Shown here: in pieces, positions 23,373 through 35,384 of the stretch
Position numbering within the stretch: the first letter of the stretch is position 1
How the letters are laid out: the number at the start of each line of letters is the position of its first letter
Source of the DNA: Tridacna crocea
Taxonomy: Eukaryota > Mollusca > Bivalvia > Cardiida > Cardiidae
Length of the DNA: 64,000 nucleotides
Assembly (NCBI GenBank): GCA_943736015.1
Contig: OX031065.1
Location: forward strand, 3,603,501 to 3,667,500
Direction: 5' to 3'
Position numbers and translations under genes: made by a program
The notes under the pieces: generated by a model
Databases searched by the model: none
What the model saw: only the letters and a program-made list of their open reading frames with translations
What the model was told of the DNA's origin: nothing

Positions 23373-25176
23373 TTATATTCTTAGACCAAAATAGATAAGA
23401 ATTGTTCACTAAAGCTTCCACTGTGCTATTCTAATGCCCTAATTTTTGGAAGTCGATTACGTCAGTAATCAGTCTTCCTATGTGAACGCTCAGGCATTTG
23501 GGAAATCACTCAACAACACCAATATTCAACCAGCGAAAAAAAAGTTCTATGAAATTCAAGCATTTAAACATATAAAACGATTGAATTTCAGATAAAAAAT
23601 GAAATAAGTCAAACAATTGCACTAAACAGATATTTTCTTTGAACTGTTATGACATTTCAATGAATAATTATCAAATCTTAATATTTGTTAATACACAGAT
23701 CCTATATTTTTCTATATGAATGCGGATGAATCTAGCCATTCGGCATTACTCAGGTGTTGAGAGGGTGTCGCACCACTGCGAGACTGCTTCCGGTTCGTAG
23801 TAGTCCCAAGTGAAAATTTGCAGTAGCACTTTTATTGCACTGTTGTATGGAGCTAAGAGGGCTTGGTGGTATATAATTTAGATTTGCTTCAGATATAGGC
23901 ATTGGGGGACCACTTAGATGTATTTTTATTGTATATTGAGTGGACTATTTTGTGTCACTAGAGGATAAAAAAATTGGGGTCATGGCGGTGAACAGGTGTT
24001 TTTGAGAGGGAAAATTATAGGGTGCCCCTTGTTTTTGAGATTTAGCGAAAAACGCATCGGTTGACATGTTGTTTTAAATTCATTTTTTCGAAGGACTATG
24101 GACGTACTTTAGACAGCAAGAGACGGGAAAGCAAAATTTTTGCCATTAAGCGATCTGTGAGGCTTCAAAGATGGCCAATTTCACTCTATTTTCAATATGG
24201 CCTAAAACCACAGGTGTGACACCAGAGCCATCAAATCGGCCGAGATGTTACGGGCACTATTTTATGAATGATATGTCACTCGGACCCATGTTCACATAAA
24301 AAATAGCTTTCGTTAAAAACGCATCATTAATACTCTTACCAAAAAAATTATTGGTTTGTTACACGTTTATTATTCAAGGCATTTACATTTTCAACAAAAA
24401 TTTGCTTGAATGTCTGAAGTGTTGAATAGCTAGTAACCTAATTTATTCATACGCGCAACGTGACTTTCATCCACAACACAGAGCTCTTTGAAACGGCGGC
24501 GAGTGAAACGCAAGGCAAGCAAGTCACAATTTGATCTGAACAAACCCAAGGCTGCAAAGGTAAAGTTCAATGTATTTTTTTTTTAAATGTGGTTTTGTTT
24601 TAAACGTGAAGGACATGACGTCCTTCCTTAAGTATTGTTTAGAAACGAAGTAGGTCAGTGGTTGTTTATAAAGATTACAGTCGCCATTTTGATTGATTGT
24701 AAGCTCGTGAAAGCTTTACGCCTGCGTTTCAGAAGGCTACATTAGTATATAAATCTGAATGATTTGTATTCCATTTGCTGCCATAACTAGTTGAATGTAT
24801 TGCTCTTCGTCGAAGAAGAATATTTAACGAATCCCAAATGTCAACAGTTCATACAGTGACTGGAAATTTCGACCGATAACAATTTCGTGCCATTACAATT
24901 TCGGCCCATTCTCCTAACGTGAGTTTACATGGTTTGCATTTGTGTAATAAATCTTACACCTTTGTAATCTTCTAAACTTATCTTTCAGCACTAGGATTTT
25001 GCAGCCCTAAGGTGAAAGTATATTGAAATGTTGGAAAAATATAAAATGGTGATCTATTCTTCCCCTTTCATATAGTTAATTTTGACTTTAATGCTGTCAA
25101 CCTGGATCTAAGGTATATATGCATTTAAATCTTTAAATTGGCTCAGTCAAAAGTATTGCAGCTTTTGTACTTTCAC
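23373..25176. other. Repeat-poor stretch, possible promoter or unrecognised exons
   Basis: It lacks the MITEs that fill neighbouring DNA. Around 24480-24560 a basic frame (LKRRRVKRKASKSQFDLN) ends at AAAG-GTAAAG, exon-like but unassigned. It lies between the two divergent host genes. Confidence 0.3.
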
Positions 25177-25180
25177 TTAA

Positions 25181-25597
25181 AGGTGGCCCTTCAGATTTTT
25201 GGACGAAATTAATACAAAAATATCAAAAATTCATCCTGATAGTCCCAGGACCTTTTAACTTTCATTCATAAAACCCCAGTAGTCGAAAACCATCCGACAA
25301 CAAGAGAAATAAGAGATTTACTATGGCCCAGGTCAACACCAACGGGAACCATGGTCTATTTTTAGATGAGCAACTTGCTCACTCGCTTACCGGAAATACA
25401 CAAATGATGCTTCAAACACAGCGACTGAAGAAGAAGTTTATGGAAAATAACATGTTTGTTACGTTATGGAATTTAAGAGTCATTAGTCACGTGCCAGTCA
25501 CTTTACATTCCCACAATGCTTCTTTTGATTTTTGGCGCGAAATCTAAAAATACCTTAAGAGGCTACGTAGCCTTTTAAGGGAATACCATAAAAAAAT
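25181..25597 (+). mobile_element. TTAA-inserting element, copy 2 (3' truncated)
   Basis: It starts AGGTGGCCCTTCAGATTTTT after TTAA (25177-25180). It follows copy 1 (complement) to about 25597 and then diverges. It contains a 74-codon frame (25323-25547) starting MAQVNTNGNHGLFLDEQLAH. Confidence 0.7.
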
Positions 25598-26023
25598 GTA
25601 TACAAAAAGTGTCATGGTATTGAAGTTTTTGAAGTTAATTGACATAATATTTAGTAGATTCATTCAATTTAGCTGGCAGTATCTTGCAAAATTGATACCT
25701 GCTTCTGTAGAGAAAAGGGTTAAACATTAATATTGAAAAAAAAAAAAAAACTAAATGAATGTGCATGCAAAACCGAACAAAAGAAAGCTTTTGAAAACAT
25801 TGTGGGAAAAGGAGAAAATGCTGGTAACCAATGTTTTCTTCTCCCATAATGTGTTCTTATCCTTTACTGACAAATCTTATTACTTGTGCCACATTTACTA
25901 TGTGTCTTGGAATTTCTTTCAATTTTGATCCGTCTGAATTTTGTTGTGTGGTAAAGAGTCAAATCTGATATAAAAGGTTTTTTGAAAATTGTGTTTGCAT
26001 AGGTAAAAAGGCTGTATGTGTGC

Positions 26024-26481
26024 TTAACCCATTACCACACAGTCCCTACTTTTGATGCCTCTGAGAAAGAAGCCTTTTGAAAACACTGTAGGAAAAGTAG
26101 AAAATGCTGGTAACCAGCGTTTTCTCCCTTTCCCACAGTGTTTTCTACCCTTCCAAGAACAAGTTTCAATTTTTCAGTCACCTTTATTTTGTCGTCTGCA
26201 AATGCTTTAGATTTGAACAAGTCTAAAATTTTGTCATTTGGAAATGAGTTGACTCTTTCCCAAACAACAAAATTTAAGAGTGGTCCAAATTGAAAGCCAT
26301 GCTGGTGACATAATAAATGTGGCTCAAAAATTGAAATTTGTTTTGGGAAGAATATAAAACATTGTGAGAAAAGGAGATAATGATGGTTACTCACGCTTTC
26401 TACTTTATCTACAATATTTTCAAAAGGCTTCTTTCTCAGGATCGTTGAAAGTCGGGATTGTTTGGTAGTCTTAAGAGTTAA
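26024..26481. mobile_element. Two adjacent piggyBac-like MITEs
   Basis: 26024-26252 (plus) and 26249-26481 (minus, more degraded). Partial copies lie at about 25720-25963 and 26660-26848. Confidence 0.7.
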
Positions 26482-27348
26482 AGGTAACCAGTGGCACTGT
26501 TGAGTTGATGCAGAATGCAAACCATTTTAGATATGTCTGTTCAGACTACTTTAGCTTTTAACAATTGCCACAGTCAGGGAGATTTGTCTCAAATGATTAT
26601 GATCCTTGATTGAACATTAAAACCAATATTTTATCATCTACAAAAGATGTGAAGCATTCTTTAACCTTTTACCACTCAGTGATAAGTTTTGACACCCCAA
26701 GGAAAGAAGCCTCCTTTTCCCTCAATATTTTCTACTATGTCATAAGAACAATTGCAGCATTTGATTCAGATAATGAGATTGAAATTGTTGTCTGCAACTG
26801 CTTTCAATTTGGACAAGGCTAGAATGTTGTCAATTGGTAAAGGGGTTAGACCTGGTTGTATGTGTTAGCATGATGCTTTCAAGTGAGATAAAGCAGTTAA
26901 GCTAAAGAAATGCGGGCTGAGCTTAACGGGAAGCCTTAACCCCTATCTTGCCTATTGCAACTTTGGTCATATTTGCTAATAGTGTAGACCAATGATCAAC
27001 CTGCATAGCCATTTAGTCTGATGTTGGTCTGCACTGTTGGCAAATTTTACAGTGACTGAAATTCGGAAGCAAATCTGGAATAGTCTATTCTGGGAAATCA
27101 GCAGCATAAGAGGTAAAATTGACCCTTGAAAAGATTTTTGAAAAACGTTTTTGTTAAAGAAAATATTGCTCAACAGTAAGGTGGGTAATTTTAGACAATC
27201 AAGGCCCTCTTCAATTCTTTGGACAGTAACTTGATGTTGCATCAATCTACAATATGCATCTTTGATAAAAGAAGAATGTTAAGTTAAATACTGTTCAGAT
27301 TTTTGTATGGCTATCATTTGGTTATATTTCTTTGTATCTGTTTTAGGA

Positions 27349-27580
27349 AGAGATTGTGAAGATTGTGCAGGTCAGAGGGACAGACGTCCAGGTCAAGACA
27401 GTTAAGATCTCAAGATGGCACAGATGACTTAAAGGTGTCACTCTGGAGGGAGTGGAGGGAGATGAGTTCAAAGAACCTAATGGGTCAATACATACAGCTA
27501 ACAATATTTCTTGTCAATACATACAGAGACGAAATGTCAGTGTCAACCAAAACAAAGACTGAAATTAAGGTATTAAATCC
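27349..27580 (+). other. Exon-like stretch, unassigned
   Basis: T-rich acceptor TCTGTTTTAG, then an open frame with VQVRGTDVQVKTVK, and later AAATTAAG-GTATTA. GTDV occurs in the MCM4 N-terminus, but the rest does not align and the frame stops soon. I do not call it a gene. Confidence 0.25.
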
Positions 27581-27812
27581 ACTCTAGTCTTCCCAGGTTA
27601 TCCCTAGTGCTCATGGTGAACAGTTGTGATGGGTTGGTATTTTGACTATTGTGTGTCTGTTCACCATTAGCACAAGCACATTTACATGTCGCTCCTGAAG
27701 TTCTATTTGACAAAGCCCAGAAAAGCAATGTCGCAAACTGGCTTTCAGTATCTTTAACAGAATCACTAAGATGTAAAAGGATAATTAAACTTCCGACAGT
27801 ATTGTCCTCAAG

Positions 27813-28041
27813 TTAACTCATTACCACCCAATCCCTACTTTTGACGACCTTTGGAAACAAGCCTTTTGAAAACATTGTGGGAAAAGGAGAAAATGCTGGT
27901 AAGTCGCATTTTCTCCTTTTCCCACAATATTTTCTACCCCTCACAAAACAAAGTTCAAATTTTCATTCACTTTTATTTTTGGTCTGCAAATGCTTTCAAT
28001 TTGGACAAGCCTAAAATATTGTCATTTGGGTAATGAGTTAA
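27813..28041 (+). mobile_element. piggyBac-like MITE
   Basis: TTAA ends; full-length hairpin with small mismatches. A partial copy starts at 28419. Confidence 0.78.
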
Positions 28042-29109
28042 TCTCTTTCAGACCTTGCATGGCCCAACGTAAGATCTGGAAAAAGATTGATCTTATGCCA
28101 TTTGTTTACTAACATGTTGGGACATTCTTATTGGTGTATAAGCATTGATGATAATTCAACATTCTTTTTCAGGAGACTGAAATAGGGCTATCTTGACTCA
28201 CTTGTTTTTTCAGTCATTTGCTATTGAAAATAATAGAACCACTGTGATTCTCTAAAATTCTCAAAGTAACTGTGACTCAAATTATATACATGTACACGTA
28301 TTTCCATTATCACCAGAAATTCTAATTTCTATGGGCATAGATCAAGAAAAGTGCAGAGATACTGCAGAAAATCCTTACATTGCTAATGCATATTGCAGAT
28401 GATTATTAGGAAACATAGTTAACCCATTACCACAGAATCCCTACTTTTGATGACCCTAAGAAAGAAGCTTTTAGAAAACAGTATGGGAAAAGGAGAAAAT
28501 GCTGGTAACCAGCATTCTCACAATGTTGCAGACAACATAATAAATCTTCAAATTAGTAAAACTTGTATCAAAAAGGGTAGAAATTATTGTGTAAAAGTAA
28601 GAAAATGCAGGTTACTTTTATTTTCTTCTTTTCTCACGTTTTCATAGCTTTTTTTCTTTTAAAGTGACCTAAAATGCAGGAATGAATGGTAATTGTTAAA
28701 AACTTCTCTTCACCGTTACAGAAAAATCAGGCCTGTGGAGCGATACAGGCGCTCAAGCGCCTCTAGTTAAAATAGACTTGAGGTAGAATGCTTTTGGAAA
28801 CATTTTGGGTATACGAGAAAGTGCTTGTAATGCATATTTAGTCCATTGGTCACCATGTTTTCTTTCTTCAAAAGGCTACTGCACACTTTGAGCAAAAGTT
28901 CATTTCTTGTTTGCAAATCTTTTCAAGACTAAATTTTTTTATGTAGATAGAGTGATAGATTGATATTTTACATGCACATCGTCTGGCGAGTCAGGTTTTT
29001 GTGTATATATTTTCACTTGATTACTTTTTGGTACATGTTCATTATATTTTTGCCACTACCTTTATGTTTACATGCTGTATCTTACTATATTTGCCTGTTC
29101 TTTAACCAA

Positions 29110-29333
29110 TTAATCCTTTACCAAATCATCCCTGGTTTTCACGACCCTGAGATAGAAGGCTTTTGAAAACATTGTTGGAAAAGGAGAAAATGCTGGTTAC
29201 CAGTAATTTCTCCTTTTTCCACAGTGTTTTCAGCCTTGCCTGAAAGAAAACTTCAATTTTTGAGTTGCCTTTATTTTGTTGTCTGCAAGTGCTTTCAATT
29301 TAGACCAGTCTAAAATTTTGTTGTTTAATAAAA
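29110..29333 (+). mobile_element. piggyBac-like MITE
   Basis: TTAATCCTTTACCAAATCAT start, hairpin present, right end degraded. Confidence 0.7.
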
Positions 29334-29980
29334 GTGGAAAAGGTACTGAAAGGATAAATATCAACATTATTGGAAAGAGACACTATTTGGATTATATGAA
29401 GAAAGCATTGTGTTGCAATGTACCAGTGTTTATCTGTAGATTCCTTTGACATAGTGTGCAAGTTGTTGGCTAAATATATGTACTCATGTTTTCTTTTTAA
29501 AAATCATCATCAAGTATAAGATTTTGAGCTTTTTTTACTTTCATTTATTTGCAACTCAAAGCATCAGCAGAGATGAAAATGCTTGTTGCAAGCATTTTTA
29601 CCTTTGGACACAGTGTTTTCAAAATATACCGAACAACTTTAAAAATCGGGCTAGTTGGCTATGGGTTAAGTTTTGATTCAAGGGCCATTTATTTCTCTTT
29701 ATACAAGTTGTATGGTCCCTAAATTTGTCTTAGAAGTATTCTCTGCATTAAACAAACTTAACAGTATGAGAATATACTCTAGCTGAAGTATTAAAATATA
29801 CTTTCAATGTTCATCATACTACAAGGGCATACAATTAAAAAAAAATATCAGAAAGATTTTACAAGCTATTATTACTTATTTTGATGTTTCGAAAATATAA
29901 GAAAAATATGAGATTTTTGTTTTGGTCCCTTGAAATATTATGCAATAAAAGCCACATTTTCTTTTTTATGCAGTTCAAAG

Positions 29981-30209
29981 TTAACTCTTTACCACACGAC
30001 AACATTTTAGACCGGTTCAAAATGAAAGCATTTGCAGACAACAATATAAAGGTGACTGAAAAATTGAAATTGGTTCTGGGAAGGGTAGAAAACACTGTGG
30101 GAAAAGGAGAAAATGCTGGTTACCAGCATTTTCTCCTTTTCCTACAGTGTTTTCAAAAGGCTTCCTTTTCAGGGGCGTCAAAAGTAGGGATTGTGTGGTA
30201 ATGGGTTAA
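29981..30209 (-). mobile_element. piggyBac-like MITE
   Basis: Clean TTAA ends; near-perfect hairpin. Confidence 0.8.
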
Positions 30210-30949
30210 ACTTCCTAGTCTTTTTGCGAGCCTTTTTGACAGGTCTTAATTGAGACAAAGCACTGGGATAAGAATGTAACACTTAGTATTCAATTGTTTT
30301 CTACTTTTGCCACAATATTTTCAAGCTGCTTCTCTCCAAGAGTAGTCAAAAGTCGTCATTGTGTGCGAAAGGGTATTGACATGTCCTGCTTGAGATGGAG
30401 GTGTTTATTCACAAATATACTGTTTACTTGTTTCAACTACCTTTACATAATATTCATTTTGTTGTGGTACTCGATTCGTGTTACGAGAAGATGATACTTC
30501 TTTCAAATTAAAGTGAAAAAAAAAAGAAGCTTTGTTTCTGTTCTTCTTTTTGTTTAACTGTTTCATCTTAAATAGTATTGAGTTTTGTTGACTATTTCAC
30601 TCTGCACATGATGAGAAACTTTTGGTCACATCCAAATTGAACGCACCTTCAGACCAGGGGGAACGATTTCTTCATTTACTCAATCTAATTCTAAAATCGA
30701 CTTCCATGAGTACTTTCAGTACTTTGATTATATTTATTTGGGGAACATAACCCGTCTCTGACGGCTCTTGTCTAAACTCGTCCTATTCCACCAATTACAC
30801 TTTTCAGATTCGTTCCAATCTGAACAGTATAGGTTTAAATCAGACTGCTCCCGCATTAAGTTATCATGTAAATGTATAATCAGTATATCACTGAACATTA
30901 GGTCTTCAATGCTGAACCGTATAGATGTAGATCATTTCTATTGCAGCAG

Positions 30950-31040
30950 AGCTCTTGTTCTCAGTGACAATGGTATTTGCTGTATTGATGAGTTTGATCA
31001 AATGGATGCCAGCACAAGATCTGTTCTACATGAAGTAATG
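30950..31040 (+). CDS. MCM4: MCM4 replicative helicase subunit, Walker B exon
   Basis: A 91-bp exon (acceptor TTGCAGCAG, donor GTAAGA) that begins with the last base of a split Gly codon. It encodes ALVLSDNGICCIDEF and continues through RSVLHEVM. This is the AAA+ Walker B segment (I-D-E-F), and the spelling is that of MCM4 rather than MCM2 or MCM7. MCM4 is part of the MCM2-7 hexamer that unwinds DNA at replication forks in the nucleus. The Walker A exon and the N-terminal OB/zinc domain that should precede it are not found upstream in the window. Confidence 0.9.
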
Positions 31041-31580
31041 GTAAGAATGTGCACAAGTTCTTGTGTAGAACATTTTATTTATCATCTAGGGTTCAATACC
31101 TCATATCTCATAACTTCTAGGGACCTGAAAAGGTATAAAGTGTCTTCCATTGAATGCTGTTTGATTGGCCAAACTGGCCAACCCAAAAAGCTCTAGTGGT
31201 AGAGAATGAGAATTGTGAATGTTAAATCTGTGGCTGCTTGAGGGTATGGAATCATTCCCACAGCTGGCCACCTAAAATTAACGTAAAACTTGGATGAGAT
31301 GTCAAATGAAGACAATTTTGACGGTACTATACTCTGAGCAAGTTAAAGAACAAGGCTTAACTTGGATTTTTTGTCTTGTATCTTCTACTGTCCCATGTAG
31401 CAGCTTACAGACTTCATAGGGCTTTGCCGATATGAGCAACTAGTGGCAACGAGAATAAAGCAAAATCAACCGAGCGTGGCTAAGTTAAAGATAGGTTCTA
31501 TGAAAGGCAATGATTTGTCTGTGGTAGGAAAAAAAGATTTTCTATGATGCTGAATTTTGCTTTTTATTTTCTCTTCACAG

Positions 31581-31735
31581 GAACAACAGACGTTATCTAT
31601 TGCCAAGGCTGGAATTATCTGTTCATTGAACGCTAGAACTTCAATCCTGGCTGCAGCTAATCCAGTGGAATCTCAGTGGAACAAAAACAGAACCATTACA
31701 GAAAATATTCAGTCACCCCATACCATATTGTCAAG
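31581..31735 (+). CDS. MCM4: MCM4, sensor 1 exon
   Basis: A 155-bp exon (acceptor CTTCACAG, donor GTGAGG) continuing the frame. It begins [14 protein letters not shown] and includes LAAANP, the sensor 1 Asn region, and the SR of the arginine finger, split with the next exon. An Ile-Gln-Ser-Pro-His string replaces the usual Ile-Gln-Leu-Pro-His, which is mildly unusual. Otherwise the match to animal MCM4 is residue for residue over most of its length. Confidence 0.9.
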
Positions 31736-31964
31736 GTGAGGGCAAAGTTTTTCTTGTTTGGGCCAGTAATGGCAATAAAGAAATACAACTAGTTTTAAAA
31801 GACACTGCTATAGCGAACTTTTTAGAATAGTAAGCAATGTAGCTACAGTGCAAATGTTCTCAAAATGGACTTGCCTGAGCTTCTGTTGTCAGGTAGCGAG
31901 TTCCATAGTTTCAATCTTGTTTGTTGGGCAGCATTTGACTTACATGGAATATATCTCTGAACAA

Positions 31965-32050
31965 ATTTTAACTTTCTTGATTCTAGACCCACAAAAAGAC
32001 CTGTATGACATAAGAATGGCATTTCAAGAGCATTCTAATATGTTCTATCT
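31965..32050 (+). pseudogene. Decayed duplicate of the MCM4 RFDLIF exon
   Basis: Translated, this reads LTFLILDPQKDLYDIRMA, clearly related to [18 protein letters not shown] in the true exon at 32279. The similarity extends 5' into the splice acceptor: TCTCTGAACAA here against TCTCTGTACAG at the true exon. The acceptor AG is therefore lost. The frame drifts after about 18 codons. It is best read as a tandem exon duplication that has decayed. Confidence 0.75.
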
Positions 32051-32278
32051 TTTAACCAAGTGTTGTGACGCTGAAATAAGAGACTTTTGAGGACACTGAG
32101 AGGAAGGAGAAAAAACTGCTAACCATCATGTTCTTCTTTTCATACAATGGTTTCTACCTTTTTGAAGACAAAAACTGTCATACCAGCAAATGCATTCAAT
32201 TTAGTCTAGTCCAACATCATGTCATTTGTTAAAAGAGTTAAGCTTTTTTAGTTAAACGCAATCTATCTCTCTGTACAG

Positions 32279-32396
32279 ATTTGACCTGATTTTTCTGATT
32301 CTGGATCCACAAGATGAACTATATGACAGAAGACTAGCACGTCACCTTGTGTCGTTATACTTCCACGGTAAGGAAGAGGAAGAGGACGAGTTTTTG
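32279..32396 (+). CDS. MCM4: MCM4, arginine-finger exon
   Basis: Acceptor TCTGTACAG; the first base completes the Arg of SRFDL, the arginine finger motif. The peptide continues [20 protein letters not shown] and ends in a Glu/Asp-rich stretch followed by FL. The likely donor is GTTAGT at 32397, giving phase 0. An alternative donor GTAAGG at 32368 would shorten the exon and change the phase. Neither donor joins cleanly to the next exon (see 36545). Confidence 0.82.
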
Positions 32397-32609
32397 GTTA
32401 GTTAGTGACGGGGACACAAATTTTATATGGGCTTCGGGTTTAAAAATTTCCTGGGTTACACCATATATGGTCTAGGGCTACCAAAATTGGCGTGTAGCGT
32501 CATCTGGTGAACCTTTACTAACAGTCTTGATGTTACAGCTCAGGGGCCAAAATTGATCTTTCAATGAGAGTCACAAGTTTAACATGGTGCTCTATAGGTA
32601 AAACCTTAA

Positions 32610-33141
32610 AAAGATTCTGGTTTTAAAGAATTTTCACATCCCACCAAATTAAAAAATATATACTCGTATGTTTCTGAAATTTATATGAAAAAACAGTACA
32701 AATCATCAATAGCTAAGAATCATACAATTACAAAAAAAAAGTTCTTGATGGTATTCCCTTTAAAGGCTACGTAGACTCTTAAGCTAGTTTTAGATTTCCC
32801 GCCAAAAAATGAAAAAAAAAGACATTGTGGGAATGTTAAGTGACTGGCACGTGACTATTGACGCTGAAATTCCTTAACATAACAAACATGTAATTATTTT
32901 CCATAATGTCTTCTTCGGACGGTATGTTCGAAGCTTCGTCTGTATAGTTTCGGTATGTAAATGATCGAGCGAGTTGCTCATGTAAAAATAGACTGTGTTT
33001 CCCGTCAGTGTCGACCTTTGCTGTAGTAAATCTGTAATTTCTCTGGGGTTTCATGAATGAAAATCATGAGGCTTTTGAAGTACACGGATGATTTTTTTGT
33101 AATCTTGTAAAGTTTTCGTCTCAAAATCTGAAGGGCCACCT
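32610..33141 (-). mobile_element. TTAA-inserting element, copy 3
   Basis: TTAA flanks at 32606-32609 and 33142-33145. It carries the related frame 32836-33054 (VDTDGKHSLFLHEQLARSF) on the minus strand. It lies in an MCM4 intron. Confidence 0.72.
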
Positions 33142-33411
33142 TTAAACCATATGGCCGATGTAGCTTCACCTAATGGACTTCAAATATCATTCTTCAAATT
33201 AAATCTCTTGGGTCAAAACTAGCTTTGTCCCAGGGGCCACATGTCTAACAAGAAATTTTATGGTGAAAACATAACAAAAATCTACAAAATTTAGCAAACA
33301 GCTTCATCAAGTAGATCTCATTAGATTTAGTTCGAAATTCAGCTGTTGAATCGAAATAATCCCTACCTCCTATCTTTTATTAAAGGATCTAAAAATGTTT
33401 TTGTTTATGGC

Positions 33412-33563
33412 TTAACTCATTACCAAACGACAATATTTTAAGTTTGTCCAAATTGAAAGCATTTGCAGGCGACAAAATAAAATTGACTGAAATTTGAAAT
33501 TTGTTTTGTAAAGGGTTCTTTCTCAGAGTCTTCAAAAGTAGGGATTGTGTGGTAATGGGTGAA
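33412..33563 (-). mobile_element. piggyBac-like MITE lacking its hairpin
   Basis: Both ends are present but the central palindrome is deleted; palindromes are prone to such loss. Confidence 0.65.
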
Positions 33564-33769
33564 TGGTCCTGACCTGTATTATTTCATATGTGGCGCAGTA
33601 TCTTGTTGACCTCTACCGGGATTGAAGTAATTATAGTTCATATTTATTAGCTTGATATTGTAAGTAAACGTGTTGGGTCACAATGTTCACATAGGCTGAG
33701 AAACCTTAATGTTTTTTTGTTCAAAACCTCTTGGCTCAGAATTGTAATGTCTGGTGTGTATAGTTTCTA

Positions 33770-33974
33770 TGTACATGCAGAGCTCAAGAAAGAGGGAGTG
33801 ATTTTGATTTCAAAATAGTAAATATTTTTTATTCTCCACAAAACCCTATGTTGTGGGCACTCATTAGAATCGTCTGATCGAGACGATTCTAATGAGTACC
33901 CACAACGTAGGCTTTTGAAGAGAAATAATGGATTTAGAAAACCATCACTCCTCTTATCTTGAGCTCTGTACATG
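33770..33974. repeat. Small palindromic element next to mariner
   Basis: The ends read TACATGCAGAGCTCAAGA and its near-complement TCTTGAGCTCTGTACATG. The centre (about 33850-33905) is a second near-perfect palindrome around CGTCTGATCGAGACG. No coding content. Confidence 0.6.
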
Positions 33975-34184
33975 TACGAGGGTTGTTCGGGAAGTTCGTA
34001 GAATTTTTTTATAGGACAAGTTATAATCGCAGTTTAATAAAATAGAATATACGGGCACAAATTTCAGATTTTATTCTATCCATTTCCTGTGTATTTTTCT
34101 AGTATCTTAAATAGCAAAATTTTCCTAACAGAAATAAAACAGCATGTAAGTCATACCCGGAGCACGCCGACGTCATAAGTAACG

Positions 34185-34589
34185 TCAAGCGTCATTTAAG
34201 TCCAGCGAACGTCGCACTTTCTCCACATAGTCACCCGTAAGATCCACGCATTTCCGATGCCTGCTTATCCACTTAGTGTACGTTTCTACATACCACTCTT
34301 CAGAAAATGACGACACAACTGCTTGGGCTTGTTTAGTAAGGTCGTCAGCTGAATCAAACCGTATTCCGCGTAACTGTGCCTTGAGCTCCGGGAACACGCG
34401 AAAATCCATAGGGGCGAGGTCAGGACTGTATGGTGGGTGCTTCAAGACCTCAAAACCCAGCAGAGTGATCTCTAGCTGTGTAGATTCCGCTCGGTGTCCC
34501 GGTGCATTATCCTGGTGTAGTATTACTTGGTCATGGTTCAAGTGGGGCCGTTTCTTCCGTATCGCGTTAACGAGATCCCGCCTCAGAAC
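34185..34589 (-). CDS. mariner transposase, 3' exon
   Basis: It continues in phase 0 as VLRRDLVNAIRKKRP and carries the second and third catalytic acids in HQDNAPGH and SPDLAPMD. I count 34 residues between those two Asp residues, the DD34D mariner signature. It ends at a stop codon close to the terminal repeat. All three catalytic acids are present. Confidence 0.88.
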   Translation of the reverse strand, partial: VLRRDLVNAIRKKRPHLNHDQVILHQDNAPGHRAESTQLEITLLGFEVLKHPPYSPDLAPMDFRVFPELKAQLRGIRFDSADDLTKQAQAVVSSFSEEWYVETYTKWISRHRKCVDLTGDYVEKVRRSLDLNDA

Positions 34590-34700
34590 CTAAAGAAAGA
34601 AATGCACGGTTCATTAGGTTTGCGTAAATCAATATCTCATTTTTTGTTATTTATTTGATTTATTTATTTAGATTTATTTATTTATTTATTTATCATTTAC
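34590..34700 (-). other. Putative 111-bp intron inside the mariner transposase
   Basis: On the minus strand it starts GTAAATGATAAAT and ends TTTCTTTCTTTAG; most of the rest is an ATAA-type simple repeat. Removing exactly GT...AG restores a continuous mariner reading frame between YYSK and VLRR, where the family has no extra residues. Confidence 0.75.
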
Positions 34701-35384
34701 CTTAGAATAGTATGCCGCTGTGACTGTTTGGCCTTCTGGAATTCGGTGCTGTAATAGCATCCCGTGCCGGTCCATGAAGTAAATGAACATCTGTTTTCCT
34801 GCGCTTTTTTGGACCCGAGCCTTTTTTGGTGGAGGGGTACGCGGGGTTTTCCACACCGATGACATGCGCTTAGTTTCCGGGTCAAAGTGGTGCAGCCAGG
34901 TCTCATCCGTGGTGATAATCCTGTCTAAAAATGCGTCTCCCTCTGTTTCGTAGGGGGTAAGAAACTCCTGTGAACATCGCACCCGGCATTCTTTTTCACT
35001 TTCCTTGAGCAATCGGGGCACCCAACGCGCACTAACTTTAGACATGCCCAGTTCATCTGTTAATATCCCATGCACCGTGGATACCGAAACATCGAGTTCA
35101 TCTGCAATCGACCTGACAGTAATTCTCCTATCACAATTTACCATGTCTTTCACTCGATCCCTAACTGAACACACTACGACGGCCGGCCGACCAGATCTAG
35201 GATCGTCCTCAATAGAATCACGTCCGCTTCTAAAACGCGCATGCCACTTATATACAGTAGCTGGGCTGCATTTTTTATATTTTCCTGTAGATTTGATCAT
35301 GTTCAGCGTTTCTGTTGGTGATTTTTCCAGCGCGACACAAAATTTCACAACACTTCGCAATTCGACGTCGCCGGTAGACGTCAT
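34701..35384 (-). CDS. mariner transposase, 5' exon
   Basis: 228 codons from ATG (MTSTGDVELRSVVKF) with the paired helix-turn-helix DNA-binding region, ending YYSK at a GTAAAT donor. The first catalytic Asp is in TTDETW. Read on without splicing, the frame stops after four codons. Joined to 34185-34589, it gives a full-length transposase of about 362 residues with no other lesion. The protein would bind the element's terminal repeats and catalyse cut-and-paste insertion at TA in the nucleus. Confidence 0.88.

Noticed and set aside
24430..24563. Host exon encoding a basic peptide
   Set aside because: Splice-like ends but no start codon in frame, no family match and no partner exon.
27349..27580. 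MCM4 N-terminal exon
   Set aside because: Only GTDV matches; the conserved Trp before it is absent and the frame stops shortly after.
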